Positions 34,583 through 43,854 of a stretch of DNA of 64,000 nucleotides are shown one piece after another. The position numbers and the translations under genes are program-made. Below the pieces are notes generated by a model, which saw only the letters and a program-made list of their open reading frames with translations, was not told where the DNA came from and made no database searches. The first letter of the stretch is position 1, and every line of letters begins with the position of its first letter. The stretch is from Scandinavium sp036271055 (GTDB lineage Bacteria > Pseudomonadota > Gammaproteobacteria > Enterobacterales > Enterobacteriaceae), in the NCBI RefSeq assembly GCF_036271055.1, contig NZ_DATBBJ010000053.1:21985-85984 (forward strand), read 5' to 3'.

Positions 34583-35272
34583 ATGTCGTTACTTGCACAA
34601 CTGGAGTCAAAAATTCGCAGCAACGGTGGGCTGATTGTGTCCTGTCAGCCTGTACCGGGCAGCCCGCTGGATAAGCCAGAGATTGTGGCGGCAATGGCGC
34701 TGGCGGCAGAACAGGCCGGTGCGGTGGCGCTACGCATCGAAGGAGTCGAAAATTTGCAGGCCACACGCGCGGCGGTGACGATCCCGATTATCGGCATTAT
34801 CAAGCGTGATCTCCCTGATTCACCCGTTCGGATCACGCCGTTCCTGGATGATGTGGACGCGCTTGCCGCAGCGGGAGCCAGCATTATTGCCTTTGATGGT
34901 ACGGATCGCGTCAGGCCTGAGTCGGTCAAAGCGCTGCTGGCGCGCATTCATCATCATCAATTGCTGGCAATGGCCGATTGTTCGTCGCTTGAAGACGGAT
35001 TGCATTGCCACCGCGCAGGTGCGGAGATTATCGGTTCTACGTTGTCAGGCTATCTTGGCGGCACGGTTCCGGATGCGCCGGATTTGGCGCTGGTTTCTGC
35101 GCTTAACGAAGCGGGCTGTCGGGTAATTGCCGAAGGACGTTATAACTCGCCAGAACTGGCGGCGAAAGGGATGCAGCACGGCGCGTGGGCGGTGACGGTG
35201 GGTTCCGCGATTACCCGGCTGGAATATATTTGCCAGTGGTATCGCGATGCATTACATGAGGCTGCGCGATGA
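34583..35272 (+). CDS. nanE: N-acetylmannosamine-6-phosphate 2-epimerase
   Basis: TIM-barrel epimerase converting ManNAc-6-P to GlcNAc-6-P. The 229 residues equal E. coli. Family motifs: GGLIVSCQPVPGSPLD at the start, IIGIIKRDL, ADCSSLEDG and IAEGRYNSPE. It abuts nanT and overlaps nanK by 4 bases (ATGA). Confidence 0.96.
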   Translation: MSLLAQLESKIRSNGGLIVSCQPVPGSPLDKPEIVAAMALAAEQAGAVALRIEGVENLQATRAAVTIPIIGIIKRDLPDSPVRITPFLDDVDALAAAGASIIAFDGTDRVRPESVKALLARIHHHQLLAMADCSSLEDGLHCHRAGAEIIGSTLSGYLGGTVPDAPDLALVSALNEAGCRVIAEGRYNSPELAAKGMQHGAWAVTVGSAITRLEYICQWYRDALHEAAR

Positions 35273-36135
35273 ACGTGTTGGCACTGGATATCGGTGGCAC
35301 CAAACTGGCAGCAGCGCTGGTCGATAACGATCTCCGCATTATCGAGCGTCATGAATGCCCCACGCCTGCCAGCCAAACGCCACAGGCGCTGACGGCAAGC
35401 CTTGAGGCGCTGCTTTCGCCGCTGGCAGATCGAGCACAGCGCGTGGCGGTGGCATCCACCGGGATTATTCATCAGGGCGTCTTAACGGCGATCAACCCGG
35501 CCAATCTCGGGGGACTGGAGCATTTTCCGTTGCAAGAAACGGTTTCCCGTATCACCCATTTGCCTTGTCTGGCGCTGAACGATGCGCAAGCGGCGGCGTG
35601 GGCTGAATATCAGGCGCTGGAAGACGACATAACCGACATGGCCTTTATTACTGTGTCGACGGGCGTGGGCGGTGGCATTGTCAGCGGAGGTCGGTTGATG
35701 ATGGGGGATGGCGGTTTAGCGGGGCATTTCGGACATACGCTTGCCGATCCTGATGGACCACGCTGCGGTTGCGGGCGTATTGGCTGCGTAGAAGCCATTG
35801 CCTCCGGACGAGGAATTGCTGCTGCGGCGCAGAGTGCACTGGCCGGGCTGGACGCGAAAGCGATATTCACCAAAGCGCGGGAAGGTGATGTGCAGGCGCA
35901 AAGTCTGGTGCAACGATCTGCGCGAGTGCTGGCAAGCATGATTGCGGATGTGAAAGCGGTGACGGACTGTCAGCGGGTCGTCATCGGCGGTAGCGTTGGG
36001 CTGGCGGTTGGGTATTTAGAGCAGGTCACAGGATACCTGGCGCAGGAACCGAAAGCGTACCAGGTAATGTTGAAAGCGGCGCATTATCGCCACGATGCCG
36101 GACTGTTAGGCGCGGCAATGCTGGTACAGAAATAA
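35269..36135 (+). CDS. nanK: N-acetylmannosamine kinase
   Basis: ROK-family kinase that phosphorylates ManNAc. 288 residues against 291 in E. coli. ATP loop DIGGTK is at 7-12, and the zinc site is H156 with the cysteines of CGCGRIGC (166-173). It is the last gene here: nanQ (yhcH), which follows nanK in K-12, is missing and a terminator follows at once. Confidence 0.96.
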   Translation: MNVLALDIGGTKLAAALVDNDLRIIERHECPTPASQTPQALTASLEALLSPLADRAQRVAVASTGIIHQGVLTAINPANLGGLEHFPLQETVSRITHLPCLALNDAQAAAWAEYQALEDDITDMAFITVSTGVGGGIVSGGRLMMGDGGLAGHFGHTLADPDGPRCGCGRIGCVEAIASGRGIAAAAQSALAGLDAKAIFTKAREGDVQAQSLVQRSARVLASMIADVKAVTDCQRVVIGGSVGLAVGYLEQVTGYLAQEPKAYQVMLKAAHYRHDAGLLGAAMLVQK

Positions 36136-36175
36136 AAAAACCGGGCGAAGCTTACGCTTGCCCGGCTTGCTTTTC
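36134..36175. terminator. Bidirectional terminator between nanK and gltD
   Basis: A CCGGGC-AAGC/GCTT-GCCCGG stem with a one-base bulge is flanked by A7 on the left (T-run on the minus strand, after gltD) and a T-rich stretch on the right. Confidence 0.85.
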
Positions 36176-36181
36176 ACAGGC

Positions 36182-37600
36182 CTACACTTCCAGATAGTTC
36201 ATGATGCCTTCTGCCGCTTTACGGCCTTCAGCAATCGCGGTCACCACCAGGTCCGAACCACGCACGATGTCGCCACCGGCAAAGATTTTCGGGTTGCTGG
36301 TCTGGAAGGCGTTTTCATTGCCTTCTGGCGCAATGACGCGGCCCTGAGAATCCAGCTCGACGCTGTGCTTGGCCAGCCATTCCATGCTGTGCGGACGGAA
36401 ACCAAATGCCATCACAACCGCATCGGCAGGGACAACGTGCTCGGAACCGGCCACAATTTCTGCACGACGACGGCCTTTGGCATCCGGTGCGCCCATTTCG
36501 GTGCGCGCCATTTTCACGCCACTCACTTTACCGTTAGCGTTCACTTCCACGCCCAGCGGTTGCACGTTGAACTGGAACTCCACGCCTTCTTCACGCGCGT
36601 TTTTCACTTCACGGCGGGAACCCGGCATGTTCTCTTCGTCACGGCGATAAGCACAGGTGACGTGCGTTGCGCCCTGACGAATCGAGGTGCGCACGCAGTC
36701 CATCGCGGTGTCACCACCGCCGAGAACCACAACGCGTTTGCCTTCCATATTCACGAACGGTTCTTCTGGCGATTCGCCGTAGCCCATCAGTTGCTTGGTG
36801 TTGGCAATCAGGAACGGCAGTGCGTCATACACACCGTCCGCTTCTTCATTTTCCAGACCGCCTTTCATCGACTGATAGGTGCCGACGCCGAGGAATACTG
36901 AGTCATACTCGCTCAGCAGGTCGTCGATTTGCACGTCACGGCCCACTTCAATGTTGAGTTTGAACTCGATACCCATGTCGGTGAAGATTTCACGGCGACG
37001 TGTCATCACTTCTTTTTCCAGCTTAAAGGCCGGAATGCCGAAGGTCAGCAGGCCACCGATTTCCGGATGACGATCGAAGACCACGGCTTTGACGCCGTTA
37101 CGGGTCAGCACGTCAGCACAGGCAAGGCCCGCCGGACCCGCACCGATAATCGCTACGCGTTTGCCGGTTTGTTTCACGCCGGTTAAGTCCGGACGCCAGC
37201 CCATTTCGAACGCTTTATCGTTGATATAGCGCTCGATGTTGCCGATGGTCACTGCACCAAATTCGTCGTTCAGCGTACAGGAGCCTTCGCACAGACGGTC
37301 CTGCGGACACACACGGCCGCACACTTCCGGCAGGGTGTTGGTCTGATGCGACAATTCAGCGGCTTCAAAAATACGGCCCTCGTTGGCGAGTTTCAGCCAG
37401 TTTGGGATGTAGTTATGAACCGGGCATTTCCACTCGCAGTACGGGTTACCGCAGGACAGGCAGCGGTCTGCCTGTGCTTTGGCCTGGCCTTCAGAGAAGG
37501 TCTCGTAGATCTCAACAAATTCAATTTTACGGATCTTCAGCGGTTTCTTTGGCGGATCAACGCGCTGCAGGTCGATAAACTGATAAACATTCTGACTCAT
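36182..37600 (-). CDS. gltD: Glutamate synthase small subunit GltD
   Basis: NADPH-oxidising beta subunit that passes electrons through FAD and 4Fe-4S clusters to GltB. The 472 residues equal E. coli. Two N-terminal cysteine sets are visible (C47, C50, C55, C59 and C94, C98, C104, C108). The FAD dinucleotide loop is GAGPAG at 153-158, and a second loop GGGDTAMD for NADPH follows. It lies 9 bases after gltB. gltF and the yhc genes that follow it in K-12 are absent. Confidence 0.97.
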   Translation of the reverse strand: MSQNVYQFIDLQRVDPPKKPLKIRKIEFVEIYETFSEGQAKAQADRCLSCGNPYCEWKCPVHNYIPNWLKLANEGRIFEAAELSHQTNTLPEVCGRVCPQDRLCEGSCTLNDEFGAVTIGNIERYINDKAFEMGWRPDLTGVKQTGKRVAIIGAGPAGLACADVLTRNGVKAVVFDRHPEIGGLLTFGIPAFKLEKEVMTRRREIFTDMGIEFKLNIEVGRDVQIDDLLSEYDSVFLGVGTYQSMKGGLENEEADGVYDALPFLIANTKQLMGYGESPEEPFVNMEGKRVVVLGGGDTAMDCVRTSIRQGATHVTCAYRRDEENMPGSRREVKNAREEGVEFQFNVQPLGVEVNANGKVSGVKMARTEMGAPDAKGRRRAEIVAGSEHVVPADAVVMAFGFRPHSMEWLAKHSVELDSQGRVIAPEGNENAFQTSNPKIFAGGDIVRGSDLVVTAIAEGRKAAEGIMNYLEV

Positions 37601-37609
37601 CGATTTTCC

Positions 37610-40600
37610 TTACTGCGCCTGCACACGCAATTCAGCGGCGCTACGACTACGGTGACCCAACAGTGCTTTGACATCGCTGGACTTCGGTTTAACCAGGGCG
37701 AATTTCGCAGAGAACGCCGGCCAGTTGGCGAGGATCTCTTCGCCGCGCGAAGAACCGGTGAGCTGTACATGTTCGGTAATCAGCCCGCGCAGATGTTCTT
37801 CGTGAATAGCCAGAGAATCTACGTCCAGCACTTCGACCAGTTCCGGGTTCACACGTTTGCGGAAATCACCGTCTTCATCCAGCACGTAGGCGAAGCCGCC
37901 GGTCATGCCCGCGCCAAAGTTGACGCCGGTTTTACCGAGGACACAAACGATGCCGCCCGTCATGTATTCACAGCCGTTATCGCCAATGCCTTCAACCACG
38001 GTGATGGCACCGGAGTTACGCACTGCGAAACGTTCACCCGCACGGCCTGCCGCGTACAGACGACCGCCGGTCGCGCCGTACAGGCAGGTGTTGCCGATGA
38101 TGCTGGCTTCGTGACTGCGGAAGGCGGAACCGACCGGAGGACGAATCGCCAGCAGACCGCCTGCCATGCCTTTACCGACGTAGTCGTTGGCATCGCCAGT
38201 CAGGTGCAGTTCAACGCCGCCTGCGTTCCACACGCCGAAGCTTTGGCCTGCGGTGCCGCTGAAGTGCGCTTTAATCGGATCAGAGGCCAGACCCTGGTCG
38301 CCATGCGTTTGGGCGATATAGCCCGACAGCGTTGCGCCCACGGAACGGTCGGTATTGCGAATATCGAACCAGAACGTTTTGCTCTGCTTGTCGTCGACAA
38401 ACGGTTTCGCCTGCTGCAACAGCTGCGCGTTGAGGACCCCATTATCAAACGGCGGGTTCTTCTCGGTGCAGTGCAGCGCTTTGCCTGGATGCGGCTCGGC
38501 GGTTTCCAGCAGTTTCGACAGGTCCAGTTTCTGCTGTTTGGCGGTGAAACCATCCAGTTCTTTCAGCAGATCGGTGCGACCAATCAAATCCACCAGACGC
38601 CTCACACCAAGTTGCGCCATCAGCTCGCGGGTTTCGCGGGCGATGAATTCAAAGTAGTTCGTCACTTTGAACGGCAGACCGTGGTAGTGGTTTTTACGCA
38701 GTTTTTCGTCCTGAGTGGCTACGCCCGTTGCGCAGTTATTCAGGTGACAAATTCGCAGATATTTACAGCCCAGCGCGACCATTGGGCCGGTGCCGAAGCC
38801 GAAGCTTTCCGCGCCGAGAATTGCGGCTTTGATGATGTCGAGTCCGGTTTTCAGACCGCCATCCACCTGCAAACGGATTTTATGACGCAGGCCGTTAGCA
38901 ACCAGCGCCTGTTGGGTTTCCACCAGGCCAAGCTCCCACGGGCAGCCCGCGTATTTCACGGAAGAGAGTGGGCTTGCGCCTGTCCCGCCGTCATAACCCG
39001 CGATGGTGATCAGGTCCGCATAGGCTTTCGCCACCCCGGTGGCGATGGTGCCGACGCCCGGTTCGGAAACCAGCTTCACGGAGATCAACGCTTTCGGGTT
39101 GACCTGTTTCAGGTCGAAAATCAACTGCGCCAGATCCTCGATAGAATAAATATCGTGGTGCGGAGGCGGAGAAATCAGGGTCACACCCGGCACGGAATAA
39201 CGCAGTTTGGCGATATACGGCGTGACTTTATCACCCGGTAACTGACCGCCTTCACCCGGTTTCGCACCTTGCGCGACTTTAATCTGAATCACATCGGCGT
39301 TAACCAGATACGCAGGCGTAACGCCAAAGCGACCGGAAGCCACCTGCTTAATGCGCGACACTTTGTTGGTGCCGTAGCGCGCCGGGTCTTCGCCGCCTTC
39401 GCCGGAGTTCGAGTTACCGCCGATGCTGTTCATTGCTTCGGCCAGCGCTTCGTGAGCTTCCGGGCTCAACGCTCCAATCGACATGGCTGCGGTGTCGAAA
39501 CGTTTGAACAGCTCGGTCGCCGGTTCAACGTCATGAATGCTGACCGCTTGAGTGCCTGGATTGATCGCCAGCAGGTCACGCAGTGTAGCTGCCGGACGCT
39601 CATTCACCAGCGCCGAGTACTGCTGGTAATCGCTGTATTCTCCGCTCTGAACGGCTTGCTGCAACGTGCGCACCACATCCGGGTTATAGGCGTGGTATTC
39701 GCCACCGTGTACGTATTTCAGCAGGCCACCCTGATCGAGCGGCTTACGTGCCAGCCAGGCACGCTTGGACAGATTCATCAGGTCTTGCTGGAAGTCGTCA
39801 AAGCCTGCGCCGCCGATACGGCTCACGACGCCATTGAAGCAGAGGTCTGACACATCATCGTGCAGGCCCACGGCTTCAAACAGTTTCGAACAGCGGTAAG
39901 AGGCGATAGTCGAGATGCCCATTTTGGACATGATTTTGTACAGGCCTTTGTTGATGCCGTTACGGTAGTTCAGCATCACATGACGGTAATCTTTTTCGAT
40001 AGCTTTGCCGTCGACCAGTTTTGCCAGGGTTTCATAGGCAAGATACGGGTAGATAGCCGTCGCGCCGAAGCCCAGCAGCACCGCAAAGTGATGCGGATCG
40101 CGGGCGCTCGCGGTTTCAACAATGATGTTGGCATCACAGCGCAGGTTCTTATCTACCAGGCGTGTCTGAATCGCACCCACCGCCATCGGGGCCGGAACCG
40201 GCAGACGATTTTTGGCGATGTTACGGTCAGAAAGCACCAACAGCACCGTGCCGTTACGCACCATTTGTTCGGCTTTGTCACACAGCGCATTGACCGTATC
40301 TTCAAGGTTGGCTTCGGTGACGTCGAACGTAATGTCGAGCACATCGGCGCGGTAATACTCTTCCTTGATGGTGGTCAGCTGTTTGAAATCGGAGTACAGC
40401 AGGATCGGTGATTTGAAGCTCAGGCGGTGTGCCTGGCCTTCGGCTTCACAGAAGACGTTCATCTCACGACCGATGCTGGTGGCAAGCGACATCACGTGCG
40501 CTTCACGCAGCGGATCGATTGGCGGGTTGGTCACCTGCGCAAACTGCTGACGGAAGTAGTCGTAAATGATGCGTGGCTGGCTGGAAAGCACGGCAAACGG

Positions 40601-42070
40601 GGTATCGTCACCCATCGAACCGACCGCTTCCTGGCCGTTTTCACCCAGCACGCGGATCACGGAATCCAGTTCTTCTGCGCTGTAGTTAAACTGTTTCTGG
40701 TAGCTCGCGAGCATGTCATCGTCGAGCTCACGGCTGCCCACTTCTTCGTCCGGCAGATCTTCAAACGGCACCAGGCGACGCACGTTTTTCTCCATCCACT
40801 CTTTGTACGGGTGACGGATTTTCAGATCGTGATCGGTCTCAGCGGAATGCAGAATGCGACCCGCACGGGTGTCGATCACCATCAGCTCGCCAGGCCCAAC
40901 GCGGCCTTTTTCGACGACTTCATCCGGCTGGTAATCCCAGATCCCGACTTCAGACGCACAGGTGATGAGCTTATCTTTGGTGATGACGTAGCGAGCTGGG
41001 CGCAGACCGTTACGGTCAAGGTTACAGGCTGCGTAACGCCCATCGGACATGACGATGCCTGCCGGACCGTCCCACGGCTCCATGTGCATGGAGTTAAAGT
41101 CGAAGAACGCACGCAGATCGGTGTCCATGTCCGGGTTGTTCTGCCAGGCTGGCGGAACGAGCAGACGCATGGCGCGCACGATGTCCATTCCGCCTGCCAG
41201 CAGCAGTTCGAGCATGTTGTCCATCGAGCTTGAGTCAGAACCGGTTTCGTTGACGAATGGCGCAGCGTCATGCAGATCAGGGATCAGCGGGGTCTGGAAT
41301 TTATACGTACGCGCGCGTGCCCACTGACGGTTACCGGTAATGGTGTTGATTTCGCCGTTGTGTGCCAGATAGCGGAACGGCTGGGCAAGCGGCCAACGCG
41401 GTACGGTATTGGTAGAGAAGCGCTGGTGAAACAGGCAAATGGCCGATTCCAGACGCAGGTCCGCCAGGTCCAGGTAGAAGCGCGGCAAATCCGCCGGCAT
41501 ACACAGACCTTTGTAGATATTGACCAGGTTCGACAGGCTACAGACATAGAAGTCTTTGTCTTCCTGCAAACGCTTTTCGATGCGACGACGGGCGATGAAC
41601 AGGCGGCGTTCCATATCGCGCGGACGCCAGCCAGCCGGGGCGTTAACGAAAATTTGTTCGATACGAGGCAGCGAGGAGAGGGCGATTTCACCGAGCACCC
41701 CTTCGTTGGTTGGCACGTCGCGCCAGCCTACAATCGACAGGGTTTCGCGCTGAAGTTCTTCTTCAACGACACGACGCGAAGCCGCAGCGAGCTCCGCGTC
41801 TTTATTCAGGAATAGCATGCCGACGGCGTAGTTTTTCGCTAAACGCCAGCCGTGATCTTCAGCCACAAGGCGGAAGAAGCGATCCGGTTTTTGCAGCAGC
41901 AGGCCACAACCGTCGCCGGTTTTACCATCGGCGAGGATCGCTCCACGGTGCTGCATTCGGGCCAGTGCGTGAATAGCGGTACGCACTACCTTGTGGCTAG
42001 GTTCGCCTTCTATGTGGGCGATCAGGCCGAAACCACAGTTATCCCTCTCAAGGGATTTATCGTACAACAT
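37610..42070 (-). CDS. gltB: Glutamate synthase large subunit GltB
   Basis: Alpha subunit of NADPH-GOGAT: an N-terminal glutaminase releases ammonia, which is tunnelled to an FMN site to make glutamate from 2-oxoglutarate. With the ATG at 42070 the protein has 1486 residues, as in E. coli. MLYDKSLERDN would be the 11-residue propeptide and C12 the catalytic N-terminal Cys. GGGGAGG lies 8 bases before this ATG. The frame stays open upstream to 42184, so a longer propeptide with CSFCAC is possible but less likely. The 3Fe-4S ligands are in CKYLRICHLNNC near residue 1110-1125. A C-terminal GXGXG beta-helix domain follows. Confidence 0.96.
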   Translation of the reverse strand: MLYDKSLERDNCGFGLIAHIEGEPSHKVVRTAIHALARMQHRGAILADGKTGDGCGLLLQKPDRFFRLVAEDHGWRLAKNYAVGMLFLNKDAELAAASRRVVEEELQRETLSIVGWRDVPTNEGVLGEIALSSLPRIEQIFVNAPAGWRPRDMERRLFIARRRIEKRLQEDKDFYVCSLSNLVNIYKGLCMPADLPRFYLDLADLRLESAICLFHQRFSTNTVPRWPLAQPFRYLAHNGEINTITGNRQWARARTYKFQTPLIPDLHDAAPFVNETGSDSSSMDNMLELLLAGGMDIVRAMRLLVPPAWQNNPDMDTDLRAFFDFNSMHMEPWDGPAGIVMSDGRYAACNLDRNGLRPARYVITKDKLITCASEVGIWDYQPDEVVEKGRVGPGELMVIDTRAGRILHSAETDHDLKIRHPYKEWMEKNVRRLVPFEDLPDEEVGSRELDDDMLASYQKQFNYSAEELDSVIRVLGENGQEAVGSMGDDTPFAVLSSQPRIIYDYFRQQFAQVTNPPIDPLREAHVMSLATSIGREMNVFCEAEGQAHRLSFKSPILLYSDFKQLTTIKEEYYRADVLDITFDVTEANLEDTVNALCDKAEQMVRNGTVLLVLSDRNIAKNRLPVPAPMAVGAIQTRLVDKNLRCDANIIVETASARDPHHFAVLLGFGATAIYPYLAYETLAKLVDGKAIEKDYRHVMLNYRNGINKGLYKIMSKMGISTIASYRCSKLFEAVGLHDDVSDLCFNGVVSRIGGAGFDDFQQDLMNLSKRAWLARKPLDQGGLLKYVHGGEYHAYNPDVVRTLQQAVQSGEYSDYQQYSALVNERPAATLRDLLAINPGTQAVSIHDVEPATELFKRFDTAAMSIGALSPEAHEALAEAMNSIGGNSNSGEGGEDPARYGTNKVSRIKQVASGRFGVTPAYLVNADVIQIKVAQGAKPGEGGQLPGDKVTPYIAKLRYSVPGVTLISPPPHHDIYSIEDLAQLIFDLKQVNPKALISVKLVSEPGVGTIATGVAKAYADLITIAGYDGGTGASPLSSVKYAGCPWELGLVETQQALVANGLRHKIRLQVDGGLKTGLDIIKAAILGAESFGFGTGPMVALGCKYLRICHLNNCATGVATQDEKLRKNHYHGLPFKVTNYFEFIARETRELMAQLGVRRLVDLIGRTDLLKELDGFTAKQQKLDLSKLLETAEPHPGKALHCTEKNPPFDNGVLNAQLLQQAKPFVDDKQSKTFWFDIRNTDRSVGATLSGYIAQTHGDQGLASDPIKAHFSGTAGQSFGVWNAGGVELHLTGDANDYVGKGMAGGLLAIRPPVGSAFRSHEASIIGNTCLYGATGGRLYAAGRAGERFAVRNSGAITVVEGIGDNGCEYMTGGIVCVLGKTGVNFGAGMTGGFAYVLDEDGDFRKRVNPELVEVLDVDSLAIHEEHLRGLITEHVQLTGSSRGEEILANWPAFSAKFALVKPKSSDVKALLGHRSRSAAELRVQAQ

Positions 42071-42739
42071 ATCAGGAACCTCCCCAGGCTCTACGGGACT
42101 CACTCCTGACCGTTGCGCGCAGGCGCAGAAAGAGCAGGCGGCGGGCACAGGCCTCGCATTCGCCCTCTCAACATCCTTTCGCACAGGTCAAACAAGTATT
42201 GCGGACTTGCTTCAGAGGGAAATCTTAATTACTGCATAAATATGATGAGCAGGCCGCTCATCGAGAAAGCTTCCAGCGGATCCTCAAGTTATCGGGAATC
42301 CGCACACAGGTCAAATGGCAATCTTATTTATACAAAAATGTGCTATACGATGCTTAACATCATGATTGTTATTGTTATTTATGCTTTTTAACAACGCATT
42401 TCACCCCAGCGAACCGGCTGTTGAATGTGATCTCTCTCACTATCTGCGAACGCTAATATGGCGGATCTGTGCTGAATGGCGTTTTTATCACAGAATATTG
42501 TTCTGTCGTGTGAGGCTAACACCCCTGATGACACTGTTTTTCATCTGCTACAGCAATAGTGGAAAATCGGGGTATGACATAAGGAAAAGTAATCACCTGA
42601 CAGGTGAATGAAATTGCAGTAATGCTGATTGTTTATGCAATAGGTGTGAGGGCTCGGAGGCGTTTGATCCAGGTCATCGCCGAAAGAGACTAAAAATGGC
42701 AGGCTTTGCACCTCTTCGAAAGGCGCGGTCTATCAGATT
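42071..42739. promoter_or_regulatory. gltB-yhcC divergent control region
   Basis: This 669-base region is the longest without a gene. In E. coli the gltBD promoter region is controlled by Lrp, IHF, CRP and ArgR over several hundred bases, which fits the length. A good CRP site lies at 42423-42444. TGCAT-aaat-ATGAT at 42233-42246 is a weak ARG-box candidate. The short reading frames here show no ribosome-binding site or family pattern. Confidence 0.5.
42423..42444. promoter_or_regulatory. Predicted CRP site upstream of gltB
   Basis: TGTGA (42426-42430), six bases, TCACT (42437-42441): nine of ten consensus half-site bases. CRP control of gltBD is known in E. coli. Confidence 0.6.
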
Positions 42740-43669
42740 ATGCAGTTACAGAAATTAGTCAATATGTTTGGTGGGGATCTTGCTCGTCGCTATGGCGAAA
42801 AGGTTCATAAGCTGACGCTTCACGGCGGCTTTAGCTGCCCGAACCGCGATGGCACCATCGGGCGCGGGGGCTGCACTTTCTGTAACGTGGCGTCATTTGC
42901 CGATGAAACGCAACAACACCGTTCGATTGCCGAACAGCTTGCGCATCAGGCGCATCTCGTGAACCGGGCCAAACGCTATCTGGCTTATTTTCAGGCGTAT
43001 ACCAGTACTTTTGCGGAAGTGCAGCTCCTGCGTTCGATGTACCAACAGGCGGTGAGTCAGGCGAATATTGTCGGATTATGCGTGGGCACGCGCCCGGACT
43101 GCGTGCCGGAAGCGGTGCTGGATTTACTCAGTGAATATAAAGATCAGGGCTACGAAGTGTGGCTGGAACTCGGTTTACAGAGCGCGCAGGATAAAACGCT
43201 GCATCGTATTAATCGCGGCCATGATTTTGCCTGTTATCAGGCCACCACTCGCCTGGCGCGTGAACGTGGCCTGAAAGTATGCACTCATTTGATTGTAGGC
43301 CTGCCGGGTGAAACGAAAACGGATTGCCTGCAAACGCTGGAGCAAGTGGTGGATACCGGCGTGGATGGCATCAAGCTTCACCCGCTGCATATCGTCAAGG
43401 GCAGTATCATGGCAAAGGCATGGGAAGCAGGACGATTGAATGGCATCGAACTGGATGAGTATGCGCAAATTGCAGGTGAGATGATCCGCCATACGCCACC
43501 GGAGGTGATTTACCATCGTATTTCCGCTAACGCCCGCCGTCCGACTCTGCTTGCACCGCTGTGGTGTGAGAACCGCTGGACCGGGATGGTTGAGCTCGAT
43601 CGCTATCTGAATGAACATGGCGTGCAGGGTTCGGCGCTTGGGCGGAATTGGGTTTCTCCTTTGCCATAA
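42740..43669 (+). CDS. yhcC: Radical SAM protein YhcC
   Basis: 309-residue radical S-adenosylmethionine protein of the TIGR01212 family, same length as E. coli. The cluster cysteines C33, C45 and C48 form CX11CX2C in CPNRDGTIGRGGCTFC rather than the usual CX3CX2C. Sequence resembles Elp3-type radical SAM cores. Function is not established; RNA modification has been suggested. Divergent from gltB and followed by REP elements. Confidence 0.93.
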   Translation: MQLQKLVNMFGGDLARRYGEKVHKLTLHGGFSCPNRDGTIGRGGCTFCNVASFADETQQHRSIAEQLAHQAHLVNRAKRYLAYFQAYTSTFAEVQLLRSMYQQAVSQANIVGLCVGTRPDCVPEAVLDLLSEYKDQGYEVWLELGLQSAQDKTLHRINRGHDFACYQATTRLARERGLKVCTHLIVGLPGETKTDCLQTLEQVVDTGVDGIKLHPLHIVKGSIMAKAWEAGRLNGIELDEYAQIAGEMIRHTPPEVIYHRISANARRPTLLAPLWCENRWTGMVELDRYLNEHGVQGSALGRNWVSPLP

Positions 43670-43675
43670 AAGCAG

Positions 43676-43751
43676 TTGTCGGGTGGCGGCTCACGCCTTA
43701 CCCGACCTACAAAGGCACGTAGGCCCGTGCCAGCGCAGTGCCGCCGGGCGT
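43676..43751. repeat. REP/BIME cluster between yhcC and arcB
   Basis: Two palindromic units: GTCGGGT/ACCCGAC (43678-43684 with 43700-43706), and a GCCCG...CGGGC unit at about 43723-43750. Flanks such as CCTACAAA and CGTAGGCC are typical of REP sequences in inverted pairs. Confidence 0.8.
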
Positions 43752-43854
43752 TCATGGCCATTTGCAGCAGCTTACCCCGCATTTTTCGCACAACCTTCAA
43801 CGCGTTGCTCAGAATTGGGTATTATTGAGCGATGTTGTGGTGAAGGAAATCCCT

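Noticed and set aside
37346..39241. 631-residue open frame on the plus strand inside gltB
   Set aside because: Long antisense frames are common opposite GC-rich coding sequence; the sequence shows no domain and gltB on the other strand is conserved throughout.
42366..42611. 81-residue open frame in the gltB-yhcC region
   Set aside because: No ribosome-binding site, no signal or domain, and it overlaps the predicted CRP site.
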